Source: Manduca sexta (lineage: Eukaryota; Arthropoda; Insecta; Lepidoptera; Sphingidae). Taken from it: a DNA stretch of 64,000 bases. A program made the translations under genes and the position numbers. Positions 35,955 through 47,941 of this stretch are shown in pieces (the first letter of the stretch is position 1; each line of letters opens with the position of its first letter). The stretch is taken from assembly GCF_014839805.1 (NCBI RefSeq), contig NC_051116.1:7421556-7485555 (forward strand), given 5' to 3'. The notes under the pieces were generated by a model that worked only from the letters and a program-made list of their open reading frames with translations, was not told the origin of the DNA and did no database searches.

Positions 35955-36110
35955 TTTTTTTTTATTCGTTTGATGCTGCTTTCGTGGTGAGTTCTCCCGC
36001 GACCAAGATGGCTCCAAAATCTTCAAAACGTCATGAGAAAATTATAAAAACCGCAATAAAACCCATAAATATAGTTTAATTTCAATGTCTAACATTCGCG
36101 TAAACATAAG
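35955..36110 (+). repeat. Family-F repeat
   Basis: Has CGCGACCAAGATGGCTCC, AAAACGTCATGAGAAAATTA, ACCGCAATAAAACCC and CTAACATTCGCGTAAACATA. Confidence 0.65.
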
Positions 36111-37316
36111 ACATCTTTTTTTTTCATAAAAGTAATAACAAAAAATCATTATAATGATGTTGCTACCGGCGATGTGATATAAAAAATCTATTGTTTACAA
36201 ATAATAACTACAAAATTTACTGTTTCATATTTGCATAAAATATGTACAAAACCTAGACTTTTTCAATAATGTCTTATTTATAAAAACGACCGCAACACGA
36301 TATTAAAATCGAAACTCTTTATGTAAATACACGCATTCCGCAACACATTGGAAATAGGTCGATCGGAATGGTTCCACAGAAGCGTTTCCTTCTGTTGCGT
36401 TATTGTGACCTTTTTATTTCTGACTTACGAAATGTTACTTGCAAAGAATTTTAATATATAGAGCGGACATTGGAAAGATTGCAAAAATTTGCGCTTAGGA
36501 AAGTAGGTGTGCCAGTAGGGGACCGGCCTATGCTTGATTTTTGTACATTATTCTATAAGTAATGGTTAATAATACGAAAAAGAAGCACTCCTGCGAAAAC
36601 TGCATAAAAATTGGTTAAAAAATGAGCGAGTAATTCATATTTAAAGTATTGTAATGTGCCGTAGTGGGCGCGATGTGGGGATATCGCTTCATCTCTTTCT
36701 TTTGCACGCGTCGTAATTCCCGATGACGTCACATGTGGGTATTTCGTCTCTTTTCTGTTTCTTGTTAATTACCCCTTCTACCGAAATTCAAACACTTATA
36801 ACTTGTTGATTTTTTACCGAATTTCAATAATTCCTTTTGTGTTATAATCTATATTATGTAAATATTTGATAATAGTAAAGAACAAAAATGAGTCCGGTAC
36901 CCTGTTGCGCCTTCGCAGCCTGAAATTCTGGAGACATTATGTATTTTTTTAGACTTTCCATTATCAAACACAGATCGCTTTTTTTATATAAATTTTTAGA
37001 TTTTTCCAATTTGACGTTTAAAATGGGGAGGGGGGTCATATCCCCTGTAACCCCCTTCGGACCGTGCCTGCTTGCAGTACATGCTTGATTTTGTGATTCA
37101 AGATACGTAGCGACATATTTATTTTGTTCAGGTCATAACCTGATGGTAAGAAGTAGGGTCGAGATCGGCCTGGCGGTAGCCCGAAGGACATCATCAAATC
37201 CGGGCGGCTCAACGCCGGGCCGTAAGGCACGGTTACCCCAGCATAACCGCTCAGTCACCCCCCACGAAGGCTGGGCGGTGGTAATAAGGGACTTTCTCCG
37301 CGAAACCAAAAAAAAA
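36111..37316. other. Unassigned sequence with a GC-richer end
   Basis: The first 800 bases are plain AT-rich DNA. From about 36880 to 37316 composition changes (GGGGAGGGGGGTCATATCCC, TCGGCCTGGCGGTAGCCCG), which suggests a fragment of a LINE or other repeat. No intact ORF domain. Confidence 0.35.
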
Positions 37317-37712
37317 AAGGTTTATTATCCGTCGTCAGTCGATGTTATTATGCCGGCCTGTTTAGACAATTTTACGTAAGTTAAATCAGATTCAGTAGGA
37401 ATTTCATCATCCGTATATGTGTGTCAAGTACGAACTATTCAACAATTGAAGTAAAATGTAAGCTCACAAGTGGGTTACCAAAGCAAATAGTGCGTGGACG
37501 GCAAACACCTGTGGTCAATCCAAATGGTCGCAAGTTATACGAGCTAGCGGTAGCGGAAGACATTTCGATGTTGTTTGAATGGAAAGCTTTTTTATAGGGG
37601 AAAGTGTGAGTGGGTTTCAATGTCAACTGAGTAGAGATGATTATCCCTCGGCCGTCGACACAATTATGCCGGCCTGTTGTGACCGTATATACAGGCTGAT
37701 CCCGGAACGCAA
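37317..37712 (+). repeat. Two family-C fragments
   Basis: 37317-37368 has TTATCCGTCGTCAGTCGATG and GCCGGCCTG. 37600-37712 has ATGTCAACTGAGTAGAGATG, ATTATGCCGGCCTGTTG and GCTGATCCCGGAACGC. The sequence between them is unrelated. Confidence 0.7.
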
Positions 37713-37859
37713 CACACATGCGTTAATCTATTGGTATTTATTACCTATTTGTGTTATTCTTATATCTGTTGTTTTTATAGTAATTGAATGCACTTTATAA
37801 AGTATATAGCTGGAAATATAAATCAGTGTCCCTAGTCAAATTGGAGTCAATATACCAAA

Positions 37860-37985
37860 GATTATCTCCTATAAAGGAAATATAAACTTTATTATTTTAT
37901 CACTATATATCAATTCATGAAGGCAATTATCCTCTGACCTCCGAAACAATGTTTATTTAAATTCACTAAACATATTTCGGTCAAC
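37860..37985 (+). repeat. Unclassified duplicated segment, copy 1
   Basis: TTATCCTCTGACCTCCGAAA, then CAATGTTTATTTAAATTCAC and AACATATTTCGG, matches 39250-39365. No terminal features are seen. Confidence 0.6.
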
Positions 37986-40311
37986 CTTTTAGAAATAAAA
38001 AAAAAACTTTAATCTCTTTCTATTGCAAATATAACTAATATACCTTTACTTAGCCTTCAAAATGACTATTTATATAATTACCAAATAATCATTCAATTTA
38101 ATTATGACGTCATACCTTATTCTTTTTTTAAGATACTGTCCAAAATCCATGGCACGTAGATCTCCGCTTTTAGCCGATGCCTTACTCCCCAAATTATATA
38201 AGTAAATATTTAGACGCATACAATCCGTAGCCAGTCGTTTCGGTGAAAGAGTCAACGCTTACGATTTTTAGTTCACCGTGCCAGGTTGTGTGAGGTTAGG
38301 ATTGCCAAACAATGTTTACCTTTACCTGAGTCGATAAAAATCGATTATTTACTTAGGTAAGTTTTGTAAACGATTCGATTACGCGTCGACGTATTTTGTT
38401 ATCGATTTCGTATTCGCACGCGTTAACGCGCTGTTCCATTTTTAAATTTAGAATCTAAAATATTTATGAAAAAGATTTCAAATAAAGAATGCAATTCATT
38501 TTGTTGTAATTTTATCTTTTTCGCATTTGACTTATTTTTCGCATACGCATTCGTTTCGCTTCGCTTTCTCATTCGCAATTGTTTAGAATAAAACAATTCT
38601 AACACTGTGTGGTCCACGTATCTCGTTCAATTATTTCCGTAAGTATCATTAAGTAGACACTTGTAACACTTCAAGTTATAAATAAGTTACGGTCAATAAC
38701 TCATGCAGGAAGTGCATTTAGAAATAGTGTAGTTGAGAGGGTTCAATGTATTGTTTTGGGTTTGTTTTCTTAACTATATTGGGATAGCATTGGTTGTTTA
38801 ATTTAAGAGACTTGCAAAAAGTTAATTTTCTTATTGGTTTGAAATTGGCAAACGTTTATTTGCGGTAAAGTATTGTTTTTTATGGTGGATTGTCAAGTTT
38901 GTTTTCAAGTGAGCTTTATAGGCTATTCTACTGAGAGTCGATCGCTAGTTATTAGTGTAATATGTATAATCTTTTTAGCAGAGATTGCGATATACTAGGC
39001 GGAATAACAGATTCTAAAAATATATTAAGTGTCAGAAACATTGTATAAAAATGTGACACGTTAAAAATATTTTGGACGTCTAGTTTCCCGGAATCTCTAC
39101 AGGAGTCGTTCCTAGTGGATCAGCGAATAAGGTTTCTCCAGGGTTGAAAGCAATACATTCAAAATTAAGCTTAAGCTACTCAATAACAGAGAAGCTTTTT
39201 ATCGATAACAGATTTTTTTTTTATTAATTTTTATACATTACGAAATATTATCTTCTATGAAGGAACTTATAATATGCGCTTCTATCATATAACTATAGAT
39301 TTCATAAAGTCGATTATCCTCTGACCTCCGACACAATATGTTTAAATCCACAACATATTTCGTATAACAATATGTTCTTATAGCTTTCTAATCCTAATGC
39401 TTAACCCTTCACAGTACAAATGTCTTTGTTATAGAAACAAGAATAATGTAGCTTGGTTTGTTGAACCGGGGCTTTTAGGACCTATCGACTCGCTAGCGAA
39501 AGTCAGACTTTTTAATAAACATCCAAAAGAAATTTTGAATGAATTACTAAATGTTGAATATAATGATAAATGAATACTTTCGATAAATATTAATTACAAA
39601 GAACTGCATTTTGACACCGCATTACTGACGTTACTTTAACATAAATAAAACCGTTTAATTAGGCGTACGGCTTAGTATCACCTAGCAAGTCTGTAGTTAT
39701 TTTTAATCATAATGCGAGATAGATCTTGATTGATTCAGATTACAACTATCGAACGTTTTGAGAAATAACATCAAATCAGTATATATTGCAAGATTATATA
39801 TTTGATGTATAAATTGAATGATATATATTAAACGATTGTGTATCCCAATAGATAATTGAGGAACCATGAATCTTTTCTAATGTTTACCAACATGAAAATT
39901 TTAAATCTTATTTTTTGACATAAATAGCAATTAACATTGTAATAGTGAGCTAACGAAATGTTCAGGTGACAAGCACAGTACTTTCCAGTGGTTTATGATT
40001 GAAAGTTCTAAACTTTAATACATTTTATTTACGACCATACGTTTCTTATCATAACACAAGTGAAATGTCCACATTGAAACGTCTAAAACTTTAACGAAAT
40101 CGACACTTATCGAAAATCGCTACGAAACGAATCCCAGCTCCGGGCTAGCGCTGTTTATTAGCATCTCAAATGGACCGCGAGAGACCGCTTTATGCCACAA
40201 CAATCCACCAGTATAACTTGACCTCTCCATTGTTCAATCCACTTCTAATACCAAGCTATAGAAAAATATTCTTACATATAAGATTAGTTGCTTAGAATAT
40301 TTTAAATGTAT
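37986..40311. other. Mostly gene-free stretch
   Basis: Contains the duplicated segment at 39250-39365. Around 38340-38430 CpG-bearing words cluster (ACGCGTCGACG, CACGCGTTAACGCG). No exon recognised. Confidence 0.45.
39250..39365 (+). repeat. Unclassified duplicated segment, copy 2
   Basis: ATTATCCTCTGACCTCCGAC, CACAATATGTTTAAATCCAC and AACATATTTCG match copy 1 in the same orientation, about 1.4 kb away. Confidence 0.6.
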
Positions 40312-40562
40312 CACGTCGTTGGTGTACTGGCATACACAAGCTTTTTATCCCCAAAGGAGTAGGCAGAGGTGTGATTAGGGTACCTATTTTTCCCCATGCT
40401 TATTTCGTCCCATGATATAGTAGGGGCGAGCCTATTGGCATATCAAAAATTCCAGACTCCGGGCTGATATTGAGAAGGAAAACCTATCACTTTGACTCAG
40501 GATTCAAATCTGAGACATCAGTGAGGTAGTCCTATTGCTTACTAAATACAATTACACCACCA
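40312..40562 (-). mobile_element. Putative SINE family E
   Basis: On the minus strand: ATGTCTCAGATTTGAATCCT (B-box-like) near the head, AATATCAGCCCGGAGTCTGG, TGCCAATAGGCTCGCCCCTA, then CTCTGCCTACTCCTTTGGGG. The plus copy at 44275-44480 shares the head. A short piece at 9725-9802 and CAGACTCCGGGCTGATA at 14445 look related. Confidence 0.6.
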
Positions 40563-40699
40563 AGACATTGTAATAGCAGCATATAATAATGAGAGTGTGG
40601 TTGAGGAAGTCTTGAATTTAATTCCCAGTAAAGCAACTTTATGTGTTTAACTCTAATCCCTCAAAATTGGTGATCAGAGAGGTGGGTTAGGTCAGTCAG

Positions 40700-40985
40700 C
40701 CGATCAAAATAAACACTATCTATCCGTTTTTAATAAACGATCCCAATCTCAATCCGATTCCGAATCATCATCTTCATAATCAGTCACATAAATTCCACTG
40801 CTGAATATACGCCTCCGAAGATTTCCAGACGGACCGGTCGGAAGCGGCCTGCATCCAACGTGGTCCTGCGACTTTTATCAAGTTGTCTTGATAAACCAAC
40901 TAATCAAAATGACCCATTTGTAAGCTTATCAAAAATATTTTGTTCTTATTGGTCTATTTTTGAGATAGATCAAAAAATGCGATTA
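40700..40985. repeat. Family-I repeat interrupted by a LINE-like fragment
   Basis: Outer parts ATCCCAATCTCAATCCGATT (40740) and ATTTTGTTCTTATTGGTCTA (40938) match 62045-62200 in reverse. Between them about 40765-40895 is a different repeat (ATCATCATCTTC, TTCCACTGCTGAATATACGC) related to 4798-4915 and 61468-61625. Confidence 0.55.
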
Positions 40986-41644
40986 GAATCGTGTAGTGAG
41001 AGTGGCGGTAAATCAAATCTACAGTATGCTTGAAATTAATGTGTTTCACTGATCCCAGGATTAAGTGGGATAAGGCAAGGATAGATGCAACTATGATTTC
41101 TTATGTCGCAAACTGATGGGTTCAGTGTACGAAAAAATGTGCATACTTTTCGTTCAAGGTGCTTCATCATTCCTGTGCGCCGCGCATTCTTAATCTTAAA
41201 CATTGTAATTATATTCACATTAAAATAACTCTGTAATTTATAGTTTTCAATAACTAATTAACCTTTTAGTGGAAAGGTGGCCTTCTGATGCCTGTATAAA
41301 CATAAAGAATGATATTTCCTAGAAATGTACGTTGCAAAAAAACTTATTAATTGTTCCTTTCTTTCGTAAAAATTTCGACGAAAGTCTCATTTCATAGAAC
41401 TGCGTAGTTGCTTTAAAACAAAGATACACCTTATTCTTTTAAGTATGCCTTTTATTTGTGAATATTATAATGAAAGTTGAAAATATTAGAACCTTTGTCT
41501 GTAATGTAGCGGAGTTAGAAAAAACAATTTATCACCTTTTTTTAAAATCGTATCTTTTGGGTCAGTAACGAACTCAGCTTGTTTATTTTATTCTGAATTA
41601 AGACTCAATAAAGAGTCTAGTGATTTGTTTAAAACAATAGGAAT

Positions 41645-41910
41645 CGCCTGCCTCAGAGGCGTAGTTGTATAGCATGTAACGTACGCCCATAGCTCTGAGG
41701 TCCGGAGTTCGAATCCCGGGTTGAGCAGTGATATTTAGGTTTTTCTGATCACTATCAGCCTGGAAGTTATTCCCGATATAATAATACTCGCCCCCTGTCA
41801 CATCTTGGAACGGAACACAATAGGCGAAAATTGGATGCCTGCCAGCACTGCTGCTCCCTTCAGAGATGAAGGCGTGATGTGGATACAGAATAGTAAACAA
41901 TGTTGGTTTA
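41645..41910 (+). mobile_element. tRNA-derived SINE, family D
   Basis: The head GAGGCGTAGTTGTATAGCATG resembles an A box, and GGAGTTCGAATCCC is a near-perfect pol III B box about 45 bases later. A non-tRNA body follows (GATCACTATCAGCCTGGAAG, GATGAAGGCGTGATGTGG). Only one copy is seen in this window. It is not a working tRNA gene: no acceptor stem closes around the head. Confidence 0.75.
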
Positions 41911-42169
41911 CCAGTTAAACGATTCCATCGCCTTTTTCGATCCATCGCGAAAATGAACCAATCAGAAGAAAGTTATTGCCATTCTTTAAATTACTTATGC
42001 AGTTTGGTTTATTTACAAGATCGGAACTAAGATTCAAATGGTTCGTTTATTATTTAAATATTGGTAGCACTGGCTCATACAAAGCCGAAGTCAATACTGA
42101 AATTAGGCTTCCCCTAAAGATTTCCTTACAAACTTGATAGAAACATGTCCTCATTGTTTTTTGTATTGC

Positions 42170-42447
42170 TTTGAATTTCGAGACCATCTTGCCGTTCGCC
42201 TGATGGTAAGCGATACGATCGCCCATAAACAGTAGAAACACCATCCAACACCTTGAATTGTTTGGTATTCCACTGCGCTCGCCATCCTGAGACATGAGAT
42301 GTTAAGTCTTATTATGTCCAGTAGTTACACTGGCTACAATGTCCTTCAAACCGGAACACAACAGTGACTACGTTGCTGCTTGGTGGCAGAAATGGACATT
42401 GCGGTGGTACCTACCCAGGCGGACTCTCACATATGACCTACCACCAG
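42170..42447 (-). mobile_element. Family-B retroposon
   Basis: Near-complete minus copy ending CTCTCACATATGACCTACCA; the terminal hairpin stem has lost one arm. Confidence 0.85.
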
Positions 42448-42817
42448 TTATTATCTATCAAATCGGAGTGTCCTATAACTTCGACGAACGATAGTTCGCG
42501 CGTGTCACACATTCTTTCACGCTTGGAGTGTCGTAAATTTTATTATGTCTTTGTGATGGATGATAGGGTATAAAATCGACAATAAAACGTTTACTTATGG
42601 AAGGATGTCTTACGTAATACTAGCAGTTGAATGGACAAAAGAGTGAATGCTTTGAGGCTAATTACTTGACAGAGAAATTTAAAGCTAATTAATTAAATGT
42701 TTGTGTTCAGTTTGTAAATAGTAAGTTGTTGAAAAGTAGTCCTCATTCGAAGTAGTCAACAATACCTCACCTGATTTAATCTATCTATATAAAAATAAGT
42801 ATATTCCCAGAAACTCC

Positions 42818-43050
42818 AAACCACTACGCTGGCATAGTGCAGATTGGCAGACTTTACATACCCTCAAAATTCTTATACGGAACTTCTCAGGCATGCATTC
42901 CTCACGACATTTTCCTTCACCATTAAATCAAGCAATAATTCACAAAGATTACTCACATAACTTTAGCAAAGTCAGATGTACCCTTGAGTATTGAACCTGC
43001 GGGCATTCGTCTCGGCAGTCCGTTCCCCTTCAAACGAGGCTACGGCCGCT
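42818..43050 (-). mobile_element. SINE family A copy, tail lost
   Basis: Contains ACTACGCTGGCATAGTGCAG, the B-box region TTGAACCTGCGGGCATTCG and a diverged head, but not the ATATCAG tail, which implies truncation at the 3' end. Confidence 0.82.
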
Positions 43051-44274
43051 ACCATAAGCAATAATGAATTATTCCTTATCACGAACTTTGGATATAGGCC
43101 GTGGCAAGCCCAGACATTACCATTATTTCGATATTAACGTGACCGGCTATAATAATGGCTATTTTATGACCAATAGGCTATTAGTTTATGGTAAGGCTGG
43201 CTAAATTGGTGGAGTTTTTCTTTCGGGAATTTGGGACGCAAATACATCGCAATTACTCAAGGACAATGGAGGATATTGCATATATAATAATCAGCTCAAT
43301 TACTCTATCAGTTCCGCCTCAATAAAAGACTTATTCTCTACTTGGTTAAAGTCCAACTATGAACTTTACGAGATAAATAGTTATATGTATGTTGATTCAA
43401 GGTCTGGTGGATTCAAGGTGTGTGCCAACTTACCTTCCCCGTTCAGGGATGCCTCTTTCTTCTAACACACTTGCAAAAGTCTACACAGACTTTCGCTGTT
43501 GTAACATAAGCAAGATTTGTCTATGAAACATTGAAATTAATAATTGATGTAAATATTCCTAGAAACCATACCGATAAAATTTACACATTATTAAAACAAC
43601 AATAAAATCCTAAATGACGTTTTTAAAGAAGTCTGGAAAGTTCCAGAACTAAACGCGGTCTAAATACAAACATTTAGGTCGAGGGCGAATTTCGTCACAG
43701 GCATTAATCTCCTTAATTGTTCGCGAATTATTTTGCATCGTCTTTGTATCTTGTACTAGGAAATGAGCGTCAAGGTTGTTTTAACGAGCAATTGCTTGCA
43801 GGGTTGCGCGAGTCTTCCTAAGTGGTGTCACGGTCAAAACATTATTCAAAACAGTGTCTATTGAAATCAAAAATCCAAATGTTTATCGTTGGATCGATCT
43901 AAAAAATAAACAAATCGATAAGTCATTTGTAATGTTGTCGATCTTTTAATTGGTTAATTTTTGCGTCTGGTCTGTAGTTACTTTGAAGTATGATACCCTG
44001 ACTTCGGTCACATCTTTGGTTCATTGATGTAACTTTAGCTGTTTCTTCTTCTGTTCTTTTAAACAACACGACTTTTGTTCTAAGTTTTGTTGATGCGTAA
44101 AATAACTAAATGATTCAGAAGTCTTGTAAATTCTTTGTGATTAAAACAAAGCCTGGAGGCTAGGTCACAAAGCACTAGGACAAAGTAATCTATATTTAGT
44201 TACATTGTTATAGATCTTTTCTTAAAATTCACATGTATTGTCTCTTAATTAAAATGAAATGTTTATATGAAAAT
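43051..44274. other. Gene-free stretch
   Basis: Between a SINE A copy and a putative family-E SINE. No domain-bearing ORF or known repeat seen. Confidence 0.45.
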
Positions 44275-44480
44275 TGCTGCTGATGTCTCGGGTTCAATCC
44301 TTGGGGTAAAGTAGTTTTGAGTTTTCCTAATAAGTATCAGTATGACTGGATATGGGCTCCATAAATGGCAGCAGCCTCACCGCAGCACATGGGACCTATA
44401 TGGGACCTAATTGGCGAAATGTTAAATGATCTCATTGTCTATAAAGTAAAAAGATGACCACTGGTACGGCTACATACGCC
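44275..44480 (+). mobile_element. Putative SINE family E, second copy
   Basis: TGATGTCTCGGGTTCAATCC gives a B-box-like GGTTCAATCC, followed by TTTTCCTAATAAGTATCAG and CAGCCTCACCGCAGCACATG. The 3' end is not defined. Confidence 0.5.
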
Positions 44481-45049
44481 CTGTGCAAAAGAAAATCTGA
44501 CTCCTGATCCAATATAGCTGTGCTTTTGGTAGGTAAGCTGCTTTGTTAGATTTCACGCAGTGGGAGCTAAACAAAGATCCTCTAGTCATGTTCATGGCCT
44601 TATAGCCTAGCCTAGCCTATGGTCTTCTGTTAGGCCATTTTATTATTGGTGATATCGCGGACGCAAAAATGCATGTCTAGTTTTTAAACACTATTTACAT
44701 AATCATATTTTAGATGTTAGTTTTGAATGTCTATATTCAAAAGATGTTTTTTCGATAATTATAAATGTGATGCGTCCCGTGACGTCATCTTATCCAAACC
44801 TTATCGCTTTCATGGGATAGTCGTAAACCCAACTCGTAAAACAGGCTAGGAAGCGAGTAATATGCAGCGAAACCGGGCCATTTCAATTAACTGTAATTAA
44901 AACGGACGTTTTGTTCTGTCCCGGTAATGGGTCACTGTGAGTCAGTGCGTTACATAAGCGTCATGTGTAGCGACGTTGCGCAACATGACGCGCCAAATGC
45001 TGTATGGCCACGGTCGGTCATGGTCAGTTTTTATAGATACAGTTTTTTT

Positions 45050-45260
45050 CTAAGTGATCTGCACCTGATGGTAAGTGAAGTAGGGTCCAATAGAATGTCG
45101 ACTGACGGGAGATGATTACCCCTCGACAGTCGACACAATTATGCTTGTTGGAACCGGATAGACACAGGCTGATCCCGGAACGCGACACACGGGGCCCACT
45201 ATGGCGGGTTTTATTTGGACCTTATGTACGGTGGTTGGATGTAAAATATATCCTATCTGC
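45050..45260 (+). repeat. Family-C repeat
   Basis: Plus-strand copy with the hairpin GTCGACTGACGGG ... CTCGACAGTCGAC well kept, followed by GGCTGATCCCGGAACGCGAC and TGTAAAATATATCCTATC. Confidence 0.85.
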
Positions 45261-46523
45261 TGTCTTATTAATTATCGTCACCCCACAACCAGACGTAGTG
45301 GGGACACTACCGTAAAAAAAAGAACAAAAAGAAAAGAAAAGAGTCAGAAGGGTCTCCAACAATCATAATAATAGAAAAACCACCCGAACTTAACAAAACG
45401 TTGCTCTCTTTCTGATAATAAATGATTCAAACGCTTTCAACTTGAAAAGAGCCAATAAATCAATACCGGACAAACATTGTATATATATTTACATAATAAT
45501 TATACAGTTGATCAATATTCAATGGCCGTGAGTCGGACCGACACGCTGTCTTTCCCTGACTGGATTTGTATGCAGCGGTGTGTTCCCGGAGGAACGAACG
45601 CGACAACTGTATCTACTTTTAGGAATTTAGGATGAAAAACTAAGATATAACTATTACTATGAGTATAGAATGTTTGTCTTGTTATGTTGAGAGATATTTA
45701 ACGTTAGAATCAACACATTGTATGAGTATAACAGTTGTAGAAGACTATTGGTAAGGTCCTTAACAATAATCGATTCAATTTTTAGCAACGGAAAAAAGTT
45801 CACTGTCTGAAAGAGTTGTCCAAAGTCTAAGCTATCACTAGACGAGTAATGGCAGCAATAACGAACCATCAATAAAACAATATTCCAAATGCGACTACCC
45901 GCAAGTCCTAGCTTCATTGCAGAAGCTTGGACATGGTAAAAAACTATTGCGGAAGTCAACTTCTGCAAGTTTTATTAATAATTTTAACCTCGGTTACCTC
46001 TGATGCGTCACTTTCTTATTTTAAGTTTGTCCAACGTTTTAGCAAGCAGAATTTTAATAGAGTGTCGAGTTGTTGCGGAAATGTGTGATGTCACTCGTGT
46101 TGTCCCGTCATCCTGTTCTATGTCTATTATTGGATAACTTCACGCTGGTGCCTCTGTAGGGTAAATAAAATTGAATCAGTTTTACGAAGTTCTTTGGTGT
46201 GACGATAACCTACAATTCTGAAATGAGTTTTTTGGGTGTTACTAGGAACCTACTCGAATACACAAAAGCAATGAACGAGTGAACGGAATCAATGAGTAAC
46301 GAAAGCTGTAGTGTAGGCACTAGGCATACTTTAGACACGGTTGTATATCTACAACATGCTCTAACTTTATGCTCCCAGTGATTCACCTCAAAACAAATCC
46401 ACTAGACTGTGTTTATTGTTCATAAATGTTGAAAATATTACAGCCTTGATCTATATACACGTTTGACGGAGTTAAACCTGAATCATGACTATCAAATACT
46501 GCTTTTATCGGTATAGGTTTTTT
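45261..46523. other. Gene-free stretch
   Basis: The minus-strand ORF at 45657-45968 shows no family signature. Nothing else recognised. Confidence 0.45.
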
Positions 46524-46955
46524 ATTGTTGAATGACGAGACGAGCTTGTCTCTCGCCTGATGGTAAGCGATACGACTGGTCAAAAAAGTAGGAATAGCAG
46601 CCGAACTTTGTATTACAAGATCTGTGTGACTTGTCATCTTAATATAATATTAGCCCTGTATTATATACTGTTCCACTGCTAGGCATGGGCCTCCTACTAC
46701 TACCTCTACTACTGAGGGATTAGGCCTTAGTACACCACGCTGGCCTAAAGCGGATTGCCAGTCTTCACACACCTTCATTATTTTTATGGAGAACTTCTCA
46801 GGTATGCAGGTTTCCTCACGATGTTTTCCTTCATTAAAGCAAGCGATAATTCACAAAGAATACACATATTACTTTAGAAAGATCTGAGAGATATCTCAAT
46901 TTATTACGCTGGCTTAAAAGTCCTTCAAACCGGAACGCAGTCTACGCAATACGAA
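46524..46955 (-). mobile_element. Family-B retroposon split by a SINE
   Basis: The left piece 46524-46640 has GACGAGACGAGCTTG and GCCTGATGGTAAGCGATACG. The right piece 46915-46955 has GTCCTTCAAACCGGAACG. Family-A sequence fills the gap. The central part of B is missing or decayed. Confidence 0.65.
46641..46890 (-). mobile_element. SINE family A copy inserted in a family-B copy
   Basis: Runs from AATATTAGCCCTGTATTATA to AGAAAGATCTGAGAG and lacks the tRNA-like head. Family-B sequence lies on both sides (46524-46640 and 46915-46955), so it appears nested. It also has a small CTACTAC expansion. Confidence 0.8.
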
Positions 46956-46985
46956 GTAATAGTATTCGATGTGCCTTATAACTAT

Positions 46986-47555
46986 AGCTGGTGGTAGGAT
47001 ATATTTTATATCCGCCTGGATAACGACCACCGTACACAAGCTGTTAAAACCCGCCATAGTGGCCCACGTAAGTGTCGCGTTCCGGGATCAGCCTGTGCAT
47101 ATTCTAACCCAGTGTTCCGCAAACGTTCTTCAAGGTACATCTAGGAAAACAAAAAAATTTCGACAAATTAAAAATAGTTAAATGTGGTTAAAAAGTGGTT
47201 AAATGTTAGTTTACTGAGCACCATCGAATTATTACTCAAAATTTCTCCGCAAACAGGATATTTTGGGGAAGGACAAGATTCATCTCCGCAATATGTAAAA
47301 CCGTAACTTATATAGCTTTGTACTGTGTAATAATTTTTTACCCTTACCTACTTACTAAAAATAAGTTTATAAGATAACCTTATTTTTCCGACACCAAATA
47401 ATGCCCACGGTACACTAGTATGCCGCGGTACATACTTTGCGATACACTGTTCTAACCGACATAATTGTGTCGACTGACGAGTTGTAATCATCTCTCGTCA
47501 GTCGACGTTCTATCAGACTCTTATAATCAGGAGCAGTGGCATCACTTTGCCAAAA
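46986..47555 (-). repeat. Family-C repeat interrupted by the hAT MITE
   Basis: The two halves (46986-47109 and 47458-47555) join exactly across the MITE and its duplicated TTCTAACC. The second half carries both hairpin arms (GTCGACTGACGAG and CTCGTCAGTCGAC). Confidence 0.88.
47110..47449. mobile_element. hAT-type MITE, 340 bp, inserted in a family-C repeat
   Basis: Begins CAGTGTTCCGCAAACG and ends TTTGCGATACACTG, giving imperfect inverted ends of about 14 bp. It is flanked by an exact 8-bp duplication TTCTAACC (47102-47109 and 47450-47457). Eight-base target duplications and CAGTG ends are hAT hallmarks. It has no ORF, so it needs a transposase supplied from elsewhere. Confidence 0.92.
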
Positions 47556-47817
47556 AAAAAATCTAATATATTAATCGCTGCCTACAAGTGTGAAACTGTG
47601 GGTGGATGACTCAATAGTCTACCCAACTTGGATAAATTTGTTTAGCTAAGGCGGGAACACACGCGAGCATCAGTCATTCGAGACGAACGCTAAGCAAACG
47701 CAGGGAATTGATTTAGGCGGGGTATAAGGTATGAGAGAGGCGGGTTTGATTTAGTAGGTTTTAGCTTAGGTCTTGGAATAATTCTAATGGAAATTAGTAA
47801 AAAGGTACTTTAAGACT

Positions 47818-47941
47818 TCAGGACGTGGGCTAAGTCACAAAACATATTTAAAATAGGCTTTATCTGTATTGGCTATAATTAGGACGTATTGTGAGTCACA
47901 AAATATATTTAAATTTTAAAGCTTTATCTGTATAAGCTTTA
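47818..47941. repeat. Tandem duplication, two units of about 62 bp
   Basis: Both units read AGGACGT, then GAGTCACAAAA or TAAGTCACAAAA, ATATTTAAA, GCTTTATCTGTAT and GGCTATAA or AAGCTTTAA. Moderately diverged. Confidence 0.75.

Noticed and set aside
41645..41720. Possible tRNA gene
   Set aside because: Good B box but no matching acceptor stem, and a SINE body follows; called as SINE head.
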